From Garcia nutans (lineage: Eukaryota; Streptophyta; Magnoliopsida; Malpighiales; Euphorbiaceae), in assembly GCA_947685225.1 (NCBI GenBank), contig CANTUV010000072.1:2480001-2544000 (forward strand): a stretch of 64,000 nucleotides of DNA. The letters are read 5' to 3'. A program made the position numbers and the translations under genes. Below the pieces are notes generated by a model. It saw only the letters and a program-made list of their open reading frames with translations. It had not been told where the DNA came from and did not search any database. Positions 36,351 to 48,724 of this stretch are shown here, piece by piece. The first letter of the stretch is position 1; the number at the start of each line of letters is the position of its first letter.

Positions 36351-39134
36351 TGTAACACCCCGATACCCTATATAAGTACTATACATATACCTAGTATACA
36401 TACAGTAAGTATATAAAGTATAAGGATGTCACTTTTCGTTACCTTTTTAAAACCTGTAACAGAGTTCAAACCATAATACGTTAATTCAAATAACATTTAC
36501 AAAATCATTATCTTTATCAAAACTTCATTTATACTTATAAATACTCTCTCATCATAAATACATCATAATTAAAAGTTATACATGTATGCATTACCCTCTA
36601 GTTGGTCTCGATAAACTCTTACTCTTCTCGTGGCATAACAGCTGGACTTCCAGATCAACCGCATATCCACCTGCGCGATTACACAACCGCGCTAAGCCCG
36701 AGAGCTTAGTAATACAATTATGAAATATAAACATACATTATAGAAATTCTAACATATAATGATATATCAATTCAATGTACCATTAGTTATTATCATGTTT
36801 TTCCTTTTTAATTGCACCTTTCATATATCTCGAATATTTCATATTTTATGTACATATATATACATAAACATTATCACCGACCACAATCCATCACTAGTAT
36901 TCATAATCAATATATCATTACACATATTACATATCATACCAATCATGAATTACTTTTCCAATGAAATCAACCATAGATCTCATTACTCATTTCTTTCAAC
37001 ACTTGTATATCACATTGACAACAAAGACAGAATCGGGCCCAAAAGACACTAATATGCTATTCAATTTTCAGAGTTAATGCTTTGGTTTTGTTATCACATT
37101 TATCATTATCATAGACCCAACTAGGCTTCAAGGATTTAGGTTCAACCAAGCTTCAAGGGGAACAAAGCATGCTAAGTCTCAACCCAACTTGGCTTCAAGA
37201 ACCAATCCAACCTAGCTTCAAGGGTTGTAACATCTCAATTAGGCTTCAAGGACTAGACTGAACCAAGCTTCAAGGGGAGTAAAACATGTTAAACTTCAAC
37301 CCAACTTGGCTTCAAGGATCAAGCCCAACCCAACTTCAAGAGATTGTTACTATCATTAGGCATGCCACCAACAACAAACTCTGAAAATGGAATAACACAT
37401 TAGTCACACAATTCATTTATTATTTCATTATCCATTTCATTCTCAATTGAATCATTATCTAGGCAAACATGCCTTATTTATCACAATTGAATCATCATAA
37501 CCAATCACAATGGCTTCACATCACATTATATCTCAAATTACCTTTCATATTTCATCATTGATATATGCAACATCCATTACATTAACTAAACACACATATC
37601 ATTATTCAATCATACCATCTAGGCATGCTTCAATCATATCATTCACATCATTATAACTCAGAACATTAGTTTCACACCTCTTTATGTCTCAATTCACATT
37701 ATACACTTCATCACTCAAGCATACATAATCCATTTCTCAAGACACATTAACATCATTAATTATTAAAATATATTGCACATACCTTTTAGGATGATCCTCG
37801 TCTCTTTTACACTCAAGAACTACTCCCATCAAGCTATACATAATCAATTACCTCATCATATCCTTCACATTTTACATATTGCATCATTGATGTAACACTA
37901 CAAAGTACAATTTTCATATAACACATTACCATTCACAAGATTCACAATGCATAAAACATAGCATTGTTCATATAGTATCATATGCATCATCATTGTCATC
38001 AAATGAATGTTCAATCTCAACAATGCAAGAAGAACAAAGGAACAATCACATTAGCTAACACCCTCAAGGGACACGGCCAAGCTTGTGGCCGTGTCTCTCA
38101 ACACCAATTCAAGCCGAGGCAGACACGTGCAAAGGACACGGCCGTGTCTCTCAACAAAAATCAGGCAGTGGCAAACACAGTCAAGGGACACGGCCAAGCC
38201 AGTGGTCGTGTCTCTCCAAAATTCATCCAACACGGCCAAGTTTCATTAAGCTTGGTCGTGTCTCTCCAAAATCTTAAGTCTTGGCCGTGTCTGTCATGAA
38301 CAAAAACACTAAATATGGCCAAAACTCTTTTAATTGCATTTAAACACATTGTGCACACCATAACCTCATTCAAATGGATCTAAACTATGTCATTAACACT
38401 TATTTTACATATTCATCACAATATTCTCATTAACAAAACATTAACAACACATTTAAACACATACTACTTCAAAACCCTAAAACCAACATCATTCTTATTC
38501 TTTCATTATCAACATCCACTTAACTTACCATCCTCAAACCAAAACCAACACCAATTTAACTTACAATCAAACTCAACACTTATAAACACATCTCAACCAC
38601 ACCAAATCATAATCCCAACAAATCAAAACTCACTTCAAACACAACTTCAAAAATAACAAGGGAAAACAAGAGAGTACTTACCTCAATTGAAGAAATTTCA
38701 CAAATCTCCAACTTAATCCTTTGATTCTTCCTTCAATTTGATGTTAGAAATCAAAACACCTCACTTGCTCTCTCTTTCCCTTTGGTAGCCGTCCACACCA
38801 AGCAAAGAAGAGAAAATGAAGACAAGTCAAACTTCTCTTCTTCTTTAAATCTCCACCAAGCAATCTTAACAAAGCAATTACCAAATTGCCCTCATCCATT
38901 TAACTTAACTGTTGTCACTTATATGCCCATTTAAGTAGTTTCACATATCACAAATAAATATCCTCTTCCATTGACCATCCCTTTTGACCAACTTATATGT
39001 TATATATATTACCATATACCCAACATATACATTATCTCAAAATACATTTTTCCTTTCCAATAGCACATAAACATTTAATTCAAATCAAACAACAATTACA
39101 TCAATACTTCTAGGGCACATTTTGGGATATTACA
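36351..39134 (-). repeat. 5' LTR of element G (2784 bp)
   Basis: Same boundaries and modules as 30359-33144: hairpin near 36673-36710, direct-repeat cassette 37115-37345, palindromes 38070-38095 and onward. The near-identity of the two copies indicates a young insertion even though the interior is non-coding. Confidence 0.93.
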
Positions 39135-39318
39135 TAAGCTTGCTTGGGATATGGGTGTTAGGTGAGTCATTCTAGATACGAATAATGCAAGTGCTTGTGA
39201 GATGATTAAGGATGATAATCTAGTTTCAAATGCTCATTCATTTTTAGTTGAAGATAAAAAGAAGCCGATGTTATGAGAATGGCAAGTGGTGGTTCTACAT
39301 CACCTTAGGGAGAGCAAT
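39135..39318 (+). pseudogene. LINE, part 2: RNase H middle
   Basis: Continues the RNase H of the LINE after element G, with an AWDMGVR segment then LDTNNASACEMI and the final LHHLRESN before the element H LTR. The last five bases, GCAAT (39314-39318), are the target duplication of H. Confidence 0.8.
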
Positions 39319-39550
39319 TGTAATATCCCAAAGTGTGCCCTAGAAGTATTGATATAATTGTTATTTTATTTGAATTAAATGTATATGTATTAATTGAAAG
39401 GAAAAGGTTTGTTTAGAGGGAATGTATATGTTGTATATATGGCAATATATATAACATATATGCTAGTCAAAATGGTGGGTCAAGGGAAGAAGATATTTAG
39501 TTTGTGAATTGTGAAATTACTAAAAAGGACAAGTGAATATAAGGGAGTTA

Positions 39551-39560
39551 GGATTTATAA
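39551..39560 (+). promoter_or_regulatory. Candidate TATA box in the element H LTR
   Basis: TTATAAAAGG is a good match to the plant TATA consensus in the U3-like part of the LTR, about 230 bp from its start. The 3' LTR has the same box. The transcription start is not determined. Confidence 0.4.
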
Positions 39561-40775
39561 AAGGGGTATTTAAGTAAATTTCTTTTTGAATTGCTTGGTG
39601 GAGATTTAAAGAGAAGGGAAGTTGACTTTTCTTCATTTCTTTTTCTTTCCTTTCTCCATTGTTGGCCGGCCACCCAAAATAAGAGAGAGCAAGAGTATGT
39701 TTTGATGTTCAAGCTCAAAATTGAAGGAGTTTTCAAGTGATTAAGTGAAAGTCCAAGAAGTTTTATTATTTTGGTAAGTTCTCTCTCTTGATTTCTCTTG
39801 TTTATTTGAAGTGGTGTATGAGTTTGATTGTGGATGTTTGATAATAGGGGTGTGTTGGTTGTAGTATGTTGGAATATGTTTGATTTAATTAATAATGGTG
39901 TTGGTTTTGGTTTGAAGGAAGTAAGTTAAGTTGATGTTGGTTTTGAAAGTGTAGTGTTGAAATTGTATTAGGGTTTTAAGTTGGTAAGTGTTGTTAATGT
40001 TGAGTTTGATTTATTATTTTTGTTAGACTTCATGATATTTGGGTTTAATGGAGTTAGAAGCTTTGAATACATGTTTTGGTGGGAGGCAGTAGCATCTTGG
40101 ATGCCACGCCTGTGGCCCTTTGATGCCATGGCCGTGGGGGGTTTTAATAATTTAGGGCAGAATCAATCCTTAACCCACGCCAGTGGGGGTCTTGAGTGGC
40201 CACGACCGTGGGCTCTAAGGTTGAGTTGTTGGTTTATAATGGTGATCTATGGGTCTAGTATGAGGTTAATAAGTGATTGATGGTATTGGAATTGATGTGT
40301 TTCATCATTGTTTTGGATTAGGTTGTGAAGAAGGTGAATTGCCTTAATTCATTTGATGAAGGACTTTTGAAAGAGAAAGTGTTTAGAGTTGTGTGGATTG
40401 CTTTTGAAGTAAGTACAAAACTTGCATTGTTGCATACATTCATTTGATATGGCATTGTTGATATATATATATGAATAATGTTATGTTTTGCACATTGTGA
40501 ATCTTATGAAATGTACTATATGTATAATGATGAATTGCTTTGGTGTAAATGGAAATATAATGATGGATTGCTTTGATGTGAATGGAGATATAATGAAGCC
40601 ATTGTTGTTGGCCATGTTTATGCAAATGAAATTATTGAGGCATGATTGCCTATTTGATTATGAGATACAAATTGAGAAAGAGAATGATAAAGAGATTAAT
40701 GAAATAATTGTATGTTTAATATGTTATTCAATTTCAGAGTTCTGGATTTGGCGGCATGCCTATGAAATATATGAA

Positions 40776-41031
40776 AAGTAACAGTCTTGCCGGGTTGAGG
40801 ATCTCTTCAATTTGAATTGAATTGAGGTCCAAGAGACTGGGTCTGTTACATTATGTGAATTATGAATATGAGATATATGAAAGGTAACAGTCTTGTCGGG
40901 TTGAGGATCTCCTCGATTTAGTCGGGTTGATGGTCCAAGAGACTGGGTCTATTACAGGTAACAGTCTAGCCAGGTTGAGGATCTCCTCAAGCTTGTTGAG
41001 TTGATGGTCCAAGAGACTGGGTCTGTTACAC
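40776..41031 (+). repeat. Three-copy tandem repeat in the element H LTR
   Basis: Three imperfect copies of a roughly 75-bp unit starting AGTAACAGTCTTGCCGGGTT and ending AAGAGACTGGGTCTGTTACA, the first two separated by about 35 bp. The 3' LTR has the same three copies (about 47852-48105). Confidence 0.85.
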
Positions 41032-41661
41032 TATCCATGGATATATATATATATATATATGTATTGCCTACGGGCTTGATTATTTGTGATTATGGACCAA
41101 AGCAGTAACTCTGAACATTGAATATCATATTAAATACTTGTTGGGCCCATAGGTGTCTATATTAAATGTGCTTCATGAATGATGATACAATTATGAGTAT
41201 AATTTCTATTGGTTGCATGTATGACATTGATATTGACATTGCATAATATTATTATGGTTTGTACTACTGAGCTGTTGGCTTAGCGCGATTGTGATTCATC
41301 GCGCAGGTGATAGAGTTGAGACGGAGGATTCCTCTAGACCTAATTGAGTTTGTACTTTAAAGTGTTGGCTTAGAGCTTAAAGATCATAGAGTCAAGCTGC
41401 CAATCATGTATATATATTTCCTGTTTTGTAATTTTTTATTTATAAAGTATTTGTATAATATCCGTTGCGTATTAATAAACGTTTTTAATCATTTGCATTT
41501 TATGAATTTCTTTTAAACGTTTGATATTGGTTTTATTTCTTTTTAAAGATATGACTTTTATAATTTGTAAACTGTGGCATTTCTATATTCAGTATACGTA
41601 TATTATGATCGTATAAGCATGTTGTGTACGTATATAGGGTATAGGGTTGTTACAATTATTT

Positions 41662-41674
41662 TGGTATCAGAGCC
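41662..41674 (+). other. Primer binding site of element H (tRNA-iMet type)
   Basis: TGGTATCAGAGCC seven bases after the 5' LTR. Confidence 0.94.
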
Positions 41675-41824
41675 TAGGTTTGAGATTCTCAACCTAGGAC
41701 AATTGTAAGAAAAATAATAATTTGATTTTAAAAGGTTGGTTTTTGAATAAAATACATGTTTGGTATTGGCAGTCTCTGATCTTTAATGAGGTGTATTCTG
41801 TTGTATTTGTAGATATAGGTTGTA

Positions 41825-43144
41825 ATGGATTCTCATTCACGTCAATCTGTAGAGGGTAGTGCTGAGAGTATAGCTCCTGAAGAGAGTAGGGATGGAGCTA
41901 GAATTGATGGAGCTGGAGAGGTACTTGCTTCTATGTCAGGGAGACCAGTTAGTGAGGAGGTTCCGCTAGTTTGGCTTAGGCATGTGGTTGAATTATTGAG
42001 GCAAGCACCAGTGCAACCACCGCCATCACCACCACAGCCAATGGTACCAGTGAGACATTACGATAAATTAAGAAAGTATGGAACAGAGGATTTTCTAGGT
42101 ACTATTGATCCAGCAGTAGCTGAGCAGTGGCTGGATAAAGTACAGAGAATATTCATTCAGTTGCAAGCCACTCCAGAAGAAAATTTTGATTATGCTAGAT
42201 CATTGCTACAGAAGGATGCATATGATTGGTGGAAGATAGTGCCCCATGCTATGGATGATCCACCAACATTATCCTATGGTGATTTCCTATGGGAGTTTGA
42301 GTTGAAATATACTCCGAGGGAGTATAAAGATATGAAGAAAATGGAATTCCTGACTTTGAGACGAGACCACCGGACTGTGATAGAATATGAGTTAGAGTTC
42401 ATCCGGTTGAGCCACTATGCCAGGGGGATTATCTCTGACGAGATTGACTGGTGCAGAAGGTTTGAGGAGGGATTGAGACCCTCAATTATGTGTATTGTGG
42501 CTGGCTCTAGATATCAGGACTTCCCTCAGCTTGTTGCAGCAGCCAAAGGTGTGGAGAGAGCACAAGGTATAGCAGCAGCTGCTTCTGAAGAGGAGATCAA
42601 GGTTAGAAGACCCCAGTTTGAGGTAGGGTCTTCATCTGTGAAGAGAGGTAGAGGCAGTTTTAGTCCTAGGATCAGTAGGAGTCAGAGGCAGGCTGGTAGG
42701 TCAGTTCAGTTTCAGAGACCAAAATCGAGACCTACAGTTTCAGTAGCGAGTGCTCCGACTCCAGTAGTTAAGAGATCCACTCCACCTATATGTGCTCAGT
42801 GTGGGGGGTCACATAGAGACGTTTGTTGGAAGAGTAGTGGACCAGCTGTATGCTTCAGATGTGGATCTCCTTATCATTTTATTAGAGCGTGTCCAGAGAT
42901 GCAGGAGCAGAGGCCGGTAGATTCTGCAGTTTCTCGACCTAGTGACAGAGGTGGTCGAGGGGGCAGAGGTATTAGCAGAGGGGGTAGACCTGGGTATAGT
43001 CAGAGAGGAGGATCTTCATCCAGGGATACTAGGCCAGATGAGGCTGGACCTTCTCAACGAGTATATGTGATGCAAAGACAACCAGATGCTTCAGCAGTCA
43101 TTGCTGGTACTTTCTCTTTATTTGGCATTTCGGTTCTTGCTTAA
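41825..43144 (+). pseudogene. Element H gag with zinc knuckle, running into protease
   Basis: A 439-codon open frame starting MDSHSRQS. An acidic N-terminus and Pro-rich segment come first (about residues 1-80). The capsid core follows, with KYGTEDFLGT, AEQWLDKVQRIF, DYARSLLQKDAYDWW and FELKYTPREYKD (about 80-220). The nucleocapsid has CAQCGGSHRDVCW and the CCHC knuckle CFRCGSPYHFIRACPE (42851-42898), then an Arg/Gly linker. The stop at 43142-43144 lies just before the protease active site; relatives read through here. It is the most intact gag in the window. Confidence 0.92.
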
Positions 43145-43963
43145 ATTGATCCATGATCCACTCATTCATATATTAGTGCATCTATTTTGCCTATGTCTGA
43201 ATTGCATTCTGAGTCCCTAGGATTTGATGTGTTGGTAACAAATCCCTTAGGGCATAGTGTGATTGTTAGCAAAGTGCACCGAGATAGCGCAGTTGTAGTG
43301 CAAGGTGAGGAGTTTTGTAGAGATTTGATTGAAATGCCTTTTAAAGAGTATGATTTGATTTTGGGTATGGACTGATTGTCTAGGCATGGAGCTGTGGTAG
43401 ATTGTCAAAAGAAATGTGTTACTTTGAGAACTAGTGATGGTAGAAGTGTGATGGTGTCTAGTGAGCAGAGACAGCTTGCATCCTTCTTTGTATCAGCTGT
43501 AACAGCTAGAAGGTTGATTAGAAAAGGGTGTGATGCTTATCTTGCTCATGTTGTGGATACTAGAGTAAGAGGTTCTCAACTTGATGATATAACCACAGTT
43601 GCAGATTTTCCAGATGTGTTTCCAGAGGAGTTGCCAGGGTTGCCCCCTGAGAGAGAGGTTGAGTTTGGTATCGATTTGTTACCTGGTACCACTCCCATCT
43701 CTATCACTCCTTATCGCATGGCACCTGTTGAATTGAGAGAGTTGAAGGTGAAGTTACAGGAGTTGTTGGATAAAGGGTTTATTCGCCCCAGTGTTTCTCC
43801 TTGGGGAGCTCCTGTGCTGTTTGTGAAGAAGAAGGATGGTACCATGAGGTTATGCATTGATTATAGGCAATTGAACAAGGTGACTATTAAGAATAAATAT
43901 CCTTTGCCTAGGATTGATGATCTCTTTGATCAATTGAAAGGAGTAGCAGTTTTCCAAGACTGA
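43145..43963 (+). pseudogene. Element H protease and RT fingers (broken)
   Basis: The protease active site is disabled: the Gly codon of the DPG motif is TGA at 43154-43156. A second TGA at 43373-43375 replaces Trp of the GMDW motif. The open stretch 43376-43963 contains FPEELPGLPPEREVEF, YRMAPVELRELK, LCIDYRQLNKV and KYPLPRIDDLFDQLKG. It ends in a frameshift near 43953 within the VFSKIDLRSG segment. Confidence 0.88.
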
Positions 43964-43964
43964 T

Positions 43965-44654
43965 TTGAGATCAGGGCACCATCAATTGAGGGTTAGAGCT
44001 GAAGATGTTTCTAAGACAGCTTTTCACACTAGGTATGGGCATTATGAGTTTTTAGTAATGCCTTTTAGATTGACGAATGCACCTGCAGTTTTCATGGATT
44101 TGATGAATAGGGTGTTCATGCCCTATCTGGATCAGTTTGTGGTGGTTTTCATCGATGATATTTTGGTGTATTCGCATAATGAAGAGGAGCATGACAAGCA
44201 TTTGCGGATTATGCTACAAATTTTGAGAGAAAAGCAATTGTATGCTAAGCTGTCAAAGTGTGAGTTTTGGCTTGACCAAGTGACTTTTCTGGGTCATGTA
44301 GTTTCAGCAGATGGTATTCAAGTCGACCCAAGTAAAGCTAAAGCTATTTTGAATTGGAATCCACCGAAGTCAGTAACTGAAGTTAGAAGTTTTTTGGGTT
44401 TGGCAGGCTATTACCGACGATTTGTAAAAGGTTTCTCTTTGATAGCTACTCCACTCACCAGATTGCTTCGTAAGGGAGTTAGATTTGTGTGGATGGATCA
44501 GTGTCAAGCTAGCTTTGAACAGTTGAAAGAAATGTTGACACAATCACCTGTTCTTATTTTACCCATAGAAGATAAACCATATGTGATTTACAGTGATGCT
44601 TCACATAATGGTTTAGGGTGTGTTTTGATGCAAGAGGGTAAAGTCATAGCTTAG
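43965..44654 (+). pseudogene. Element H RT palm and thumb, with RNase H start
   Basis: Continues the RT after the frameshift: RTRYGHYEF-like segment, FIDDILVYS (catalytic box 44148-44159), TFLGHVVSADGI, VRSFLGLAGYYRRF, then the first RNase H motif SDASHNGLGC. It closes at a TAG (44652-44654) where relatives have a sense codon before ASRQLKP. Confidence 0.9.
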
Positions 44655-45143
44655 GCTTCTCGGCAGTTGAAGCCGCATGAGCTTAATTATCTGACTCATG
44701 ATTTGGAGTTGGCGGCTATAGTGTTTGCTTTAAAGATTTAGCGACATTACTTATATGGGGAGAAATGTTTTATTTATACGGATCACAAAAGTTTGAAATA
44801 TTTAGGGGTTCAGAGAGAGCTTAACCTTTGGCAGAGACGATGGTTGGAGTTGATCAAAGACTACGACTGTTTGATTGATTATCATCCTGGTAAGGCAAAT
44901 GTTGTTGCTGATGCCTTAAGTCGGAAGTCTTTGGCAGGTTTGGTTGTTTATTCGCTCTCGTTGCTTGTTGAGTTGAGAGCATTGCATGCTAATTTTGAAA
45001 TATGTGATGATGGTGCATTATTGGCTCAACTGCAGTTGAGACCAGTATTATTAGATCAGATTAAGGAGGCTCAGTTGGCTGATGAGAAAATCAAAAGATT
45101 GTTTCAGATTATCAAAAAGGAGAGAGCCGAGATTTTCTTGTGA
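44655..45143 (+). pseudogene. Element H RNase H remainder (broken)
   Basis: ASRQLKPHELNY, then HDLELAAIVFALKI followed by TAG at 44739-44741 (Trp in element A), YTDHKSLKYLGVQ and DYHPGKANVVADALSRKS (44793-45143). The fragment ends at TGA 45141-45143, where the frame shifts into integrase. Confidence 0.87.
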
Positions 45144-46477
45144 GAGGTGATGGTAGCCTTTGGTTCAAGGACAGATTATGTGTACCTGATGATGCTAATT
45201 TGAGAAGGATTATTTTAGAAGAAGCACACCAGTCAGTTTTTGCTATGCATCCGGGCAATACGAAGATGTACCATGATTTGAAACAACATTACTGGTGGTC
45301 TGGTTTGAAGAGAGACATAGCAGAATTTGTGTCCAAATGTCTCACTTGTCAGAGGGTGAAAGCTGAACATCAAGTTCCAACAGGGTTGCTTCAACCTTTA
45401 TCAGTGCCTGAATGGAAATGGGAAAGAGTAACAATGGATTTTGTATCTAGTTTGCCATTGACTCAGAGAAAACATGATGCTATTTGGGTGATTGTTGATA
45501 GGTTGACAAAGACAGCTCATTTTCTTCCGGTTCGGATGGATTATTCTCTTGAGAAGTTGGTTGAGCTGTATATCAGTGAAATAGTGAAGTTACATGGAGT
45601 CCCTACTTCTTTAGTGTCTAATCGAGATCCTAGGTTTACTTCAAGGTTTTGGAAGAGTTTGCAGAGTGCTTTGGGTTCTCGATTGCACTTTAGCACTACT
45701 TTTCATCCACAGACAGATGGGCAGTCAGAGAGAGTGATATAGATTATAGAGGATATGATGAGAAGCTGTGTCATTGATTTTTTTGGAAGTTGGGACAGAT
45801 TTTTACCACTTGTGGAATTTGCTTACAACAACAGTCATCAATCTAGTATTGGTATGGCACCATTTGAGGCATTGTATGTTAGAAGATGTAGAACGCCTTT
45901 ATGTTGGAATGAGATTGGAGAGGGCAAGTTAATTGGTCCTGATTTGATTAAAGAAACTGAAGAAAAAGTGAAAATGATTCGGGATCGGTTAAAAGCAGCA
46001 TCAGATTGACAAAAATCTTATTCAGATCTAAAGAGGAGAGACATAGAGTATAATGTGGGAGATAAAGTTTTTCTTAAAGTGTCTCCTTGGAAAAAGATTT
46101 TGAGATTTGGTCGAAGAGGGAAATTGAGTCCTCGTTTCATTGGACCGTATGAAGTTTTAGAGAGAGTGGGACCAGTTGCTTATCGGATTTCCTTGCCACC
46201 TGAGTTGGATAGAATCCATAATGTATTCCATGTTTCTTTGTTGCGAAGGTATAGATCAGATCCATCTCATATTTTACCAGTTGAATCTAATGAGGTGAAT
46301 TCGGATCTGACATTTGAAGAAGAACCAGTTGCTATTTTAGCACATGAAGGGAAAGAATTGAGACATAAAAAGGTGCCTTTGGTCAAGGTTCTTTGGAAGA
46401 ATCATGGTAGAGAAGAGGCAACTTGGGAAAGTGAGCAAGTGATGCGAGATCAGTTTCCTCAATTGTTTCAGACATAA
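45140..46477 (+). pseudogene. Element H integrase with chromodomain-like tail (catalytic Asp changed)
   Basis: HHCC finger: HQSVFAMHP with CLTCQRVK. Core: MDFVSSLPL (first Asp), SLVSNRDPRFTS, where the second catalytic Asp of the usual SDRD is Asn (codon AAT 45620-45622), and TDGQSERVI followed by TAG at 45740-45742. After a second nonsense codon at 46007-46009 comes the GPY/F module (FIGPYEVLERVG) and the tail LVKVLWKNH...EEATWE, a group II chromodomain-like end finishing at 46477. Even without the stops the Asp to Asn change should abolish activity. Confidence 0.9.
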
Positions 46478-46510
46478 TATCAGGTAATTTCGAGGATGAA
46501 ATTTTCTTTT

Positions 46511-46524
46511 TAGAGGGGGAGAAT
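46511..46524 (+). other. Polypurine tract of element H
   Basis: TAGAGGGGGAGAAT directly before the 3' LTR. Confidence 0.88.
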
Positions 46525-48724
46525 TGTAATATCACAAAGTGTGCCCTAGAAGTATTAATATAATTGTTATTTTATTTGAATTAAATGTATATGTATTATT
46601 GGAAAGGAAAAGGTTTGTTTAGAGGGAATGTATATGTTGTATATATGGCAATATATATAACATATATGCTAGTCAAAATGGTGGGTCAAGGGAAGAAGAT
46701 ATTTAGTTTGTGAATTATGAAATTACTAAAAAGGACAAGTGAATATAAGGGAGTTAGGATTTATAAAAGGTGGTATTTAAGTAATTTTCTTTTTTAATTG
46801 CTTGGTGGAGATTTAAAGAGAAGGGAAGTTGACTTTTCTTCATTTCTTTTTCTTTCCTTTCTCCATTGTTGGCCGGCCACCCAAAGTAAGAGAGAGCAAG
46901 AGTATGTGGATGTTTGATAATAGGGGTGTGTTGGTTGTAGTATGTTGGAATATGTTTGATTTAATTAATTATGGTGTTGGTTTTGGTTTGAAGGAAGTAA
47001 GTTAAGTTGATGTTGGTTTTGAAAGTGTTGTGTTGAAATTGTATTAGGGTTTTGAGTTGGTAAGTGTTGTTAATGTTGAGTTTGGTTTATTATTTTTGTT
47101 AGTCTTCATGATATTTGGGTTTAATGGAGTTAGAAGCTTTGAATACATGTTTTGGTGGGAGGCAGTAACATCTTGGATGCCACGCCCGTAGCCCTTTGAT
47201 GCCATGGCCGTGGGGGGTTTGAATAATTTTAGGCATAATCAATCCTTAACCCACGCCCGTGGGGGTCTTGAGTGGCCACGACCGTGGGCTCTAAGGTTGA
47301 GTTGTTGGTTTATAATGGTAATCTATGGGTCTAGTATGAGGTGAATAAGTGATTGATGGTATTGGAATTGATGTGTTTCATCATTGTTTTGGATTAGGTT
47401 GTGAAGAAGGTGAATTGCCTTAATTCATTTGATGAAGGACTTTTGAAAGAGAAAGTGTTTAGAGTTGTGTGGATTGCTTTTGATGTAAGTACAAACCTTG
47501 CATTGTTGCATACATTCATTTGATATGGCATTGTTGATATATATATGAATAATGTTATGTTTTGCACATTGTGAATCTTATGAAATGTACTATATGTATA
47601 ATGATGAATTGCTTTGGTGTAAATGGAAATATAATGATGGATTGCTTTGATGTGAATGGAGATATAATGAAGCCATTGTTGTTGGCCATGGTTATGCAAA
47701 TGAAATTATTGAGGCATGATTGCCTATTTGATTATGAGATACAAATTGAGAAAGAGAATGATAAAGAGATTAATGAAATAATTGTATATTTAATATGTTA
47801 TTCAATTTCAGAGTTCTGGATTTGGCGGCATGCCTATGAAATATATGAAAAGTAACAGTCTTGCCGGGTTGAGGATCTCTTCAATTTGAATTGAATTGAG
47901 GTCCAAGAGACTGGGTCTGTTACATTATGTGAATTATGAATATGAGATATATGAAAGGTAACAGTCTTGCCGGGTTGAGGATCTCCTCAATTTAGTCGGG
48001 TTGATGGTCCAAGATACTGGGTCTGTTACAGGTAACACTCTAGCCGGGTTGAGGATCTCCTCAAGCTTGTTGAGTTGATGGTCCAAGAGACTGGGTCTGT
48101 TACACTATCCATGGATAGAGATATATATATGTATTGCCTACGGGCTTGATTATTTGTGATTATGGACCAAAGCAGTAACTCTGAACTTTGAATATCATAT
48201 TAAATACTTGTTGGGCCCATAGGTGTCTATATTAAATGTGCTTCATGAATGATGATACAATTATGAGTATAATTTCTATTGGTTGCATGTATGACATTGA
48301 TATTGACATTGCATAATATTATTATGGTTTGTACTACTGAGCTATTGGCTTAGCGCTATTGTGATTCATCGCGCAGGTGATAGAGTTGAGACGGAGGATT
48401 CCTGTAGACCTAATTGAGTTTGTACTTTGAAGTGTTGGCTTAGAGCTTAAAGATCAGAGAGTCAAGCTGCCAATCATGTATATATATTTCTTGTTTTGTA
48501 ATTTTTGATTTATAAAGTATTTGTATAATATCTGTTGCGTATTAATAAACATTTTTAATCATTTGTGTTTTATGAATTTCTTTTAAACGTTTGATATTGG
48601 TTTTATTTCTTTTTAACGATATGACTTTTATAATTTGTAAACTGTGGCATTTCTATATTCAATATACGTATATTATGATCGTATAAGCATGCTGTGTACG
48701 TATACAGGATATAGGGTTGTTACA
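46525..48724 (+). repeat. 3' LTR of element H (2200 bp)
   Basis: TGTAATATCAC to GGTTGTTACA, followed by the target duplication GCAAT. It is nearly identical to the 5' LTR apart from scattered substitutions and a deletion of about 135 bp at 46911. That deletion removes a conserved GGTAAGT segment. The hairpin arm near 48353 is mutated to GCGCTAT. Confidence 0.94.

Larger units (their letters stand above)
30359..39134 (-). mobile_element. Element G: LARD-like non-autonomous LTR element
   Basis: LTRs 30359-33144 and 36351-39134 enclose a 3.2-kb interior. The flanks carry TAAGT (30354-30358) and TAAGC (39135-39139), a 5-bp target duplication with one mismatch, and the LINE resumes directly after. 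Primer site at 36332-36343 and polypurine tract at 33145-33163 give minus orientation. The LTR scaffold and the TTTCGAGGACGAAATTTC text next to the polypurine tract tie it to the element A lineage, but the interior encodes nothing recognisable. It would need enzymes from a relative such as A. Confidence 0.9.
39319..41654 (+). repeat. 5' LTR of element H (2336 bp)
   Basis: TGTAATATCCC to GGTTGTTACA. A candidate TATA box TTATAAAAGG lies near 39551-39560, a GCCGGCC core near 39665, a palindrome cluster 40100-40220, tandem 'gggttgaggatctcctcaa' units 40776-41031, GGGCCCA near 41145 and a perfect hairpin GCGCGAT 41283-41289 with ATCGCGC 41298-41304. It contains about 135 bp (about 39703-39835) that is deleted from the 3' LTR. 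Confidence 0.94.
39319..48724 (+). mobile_element. Element H: complete chromovirus (Tekay/Del-like), 9.4 kb
   Basis: LTRs 39319-41654 and 46525-48724, primer site 41662-41674, gag-pol 41825-46477, polypurine tract 46511-46524, and a perfect target duplication GCAAT (39314-39318 and 48725-48729). It inserted into the RNase H of the LINE, whose reading frame continues across the join. The polyprotein belongs to the same lineage as A and B, but the LTR has its own repeat cassettes. Several nonsense changes and frameshifts make it inactive. Confidence 0.95.
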
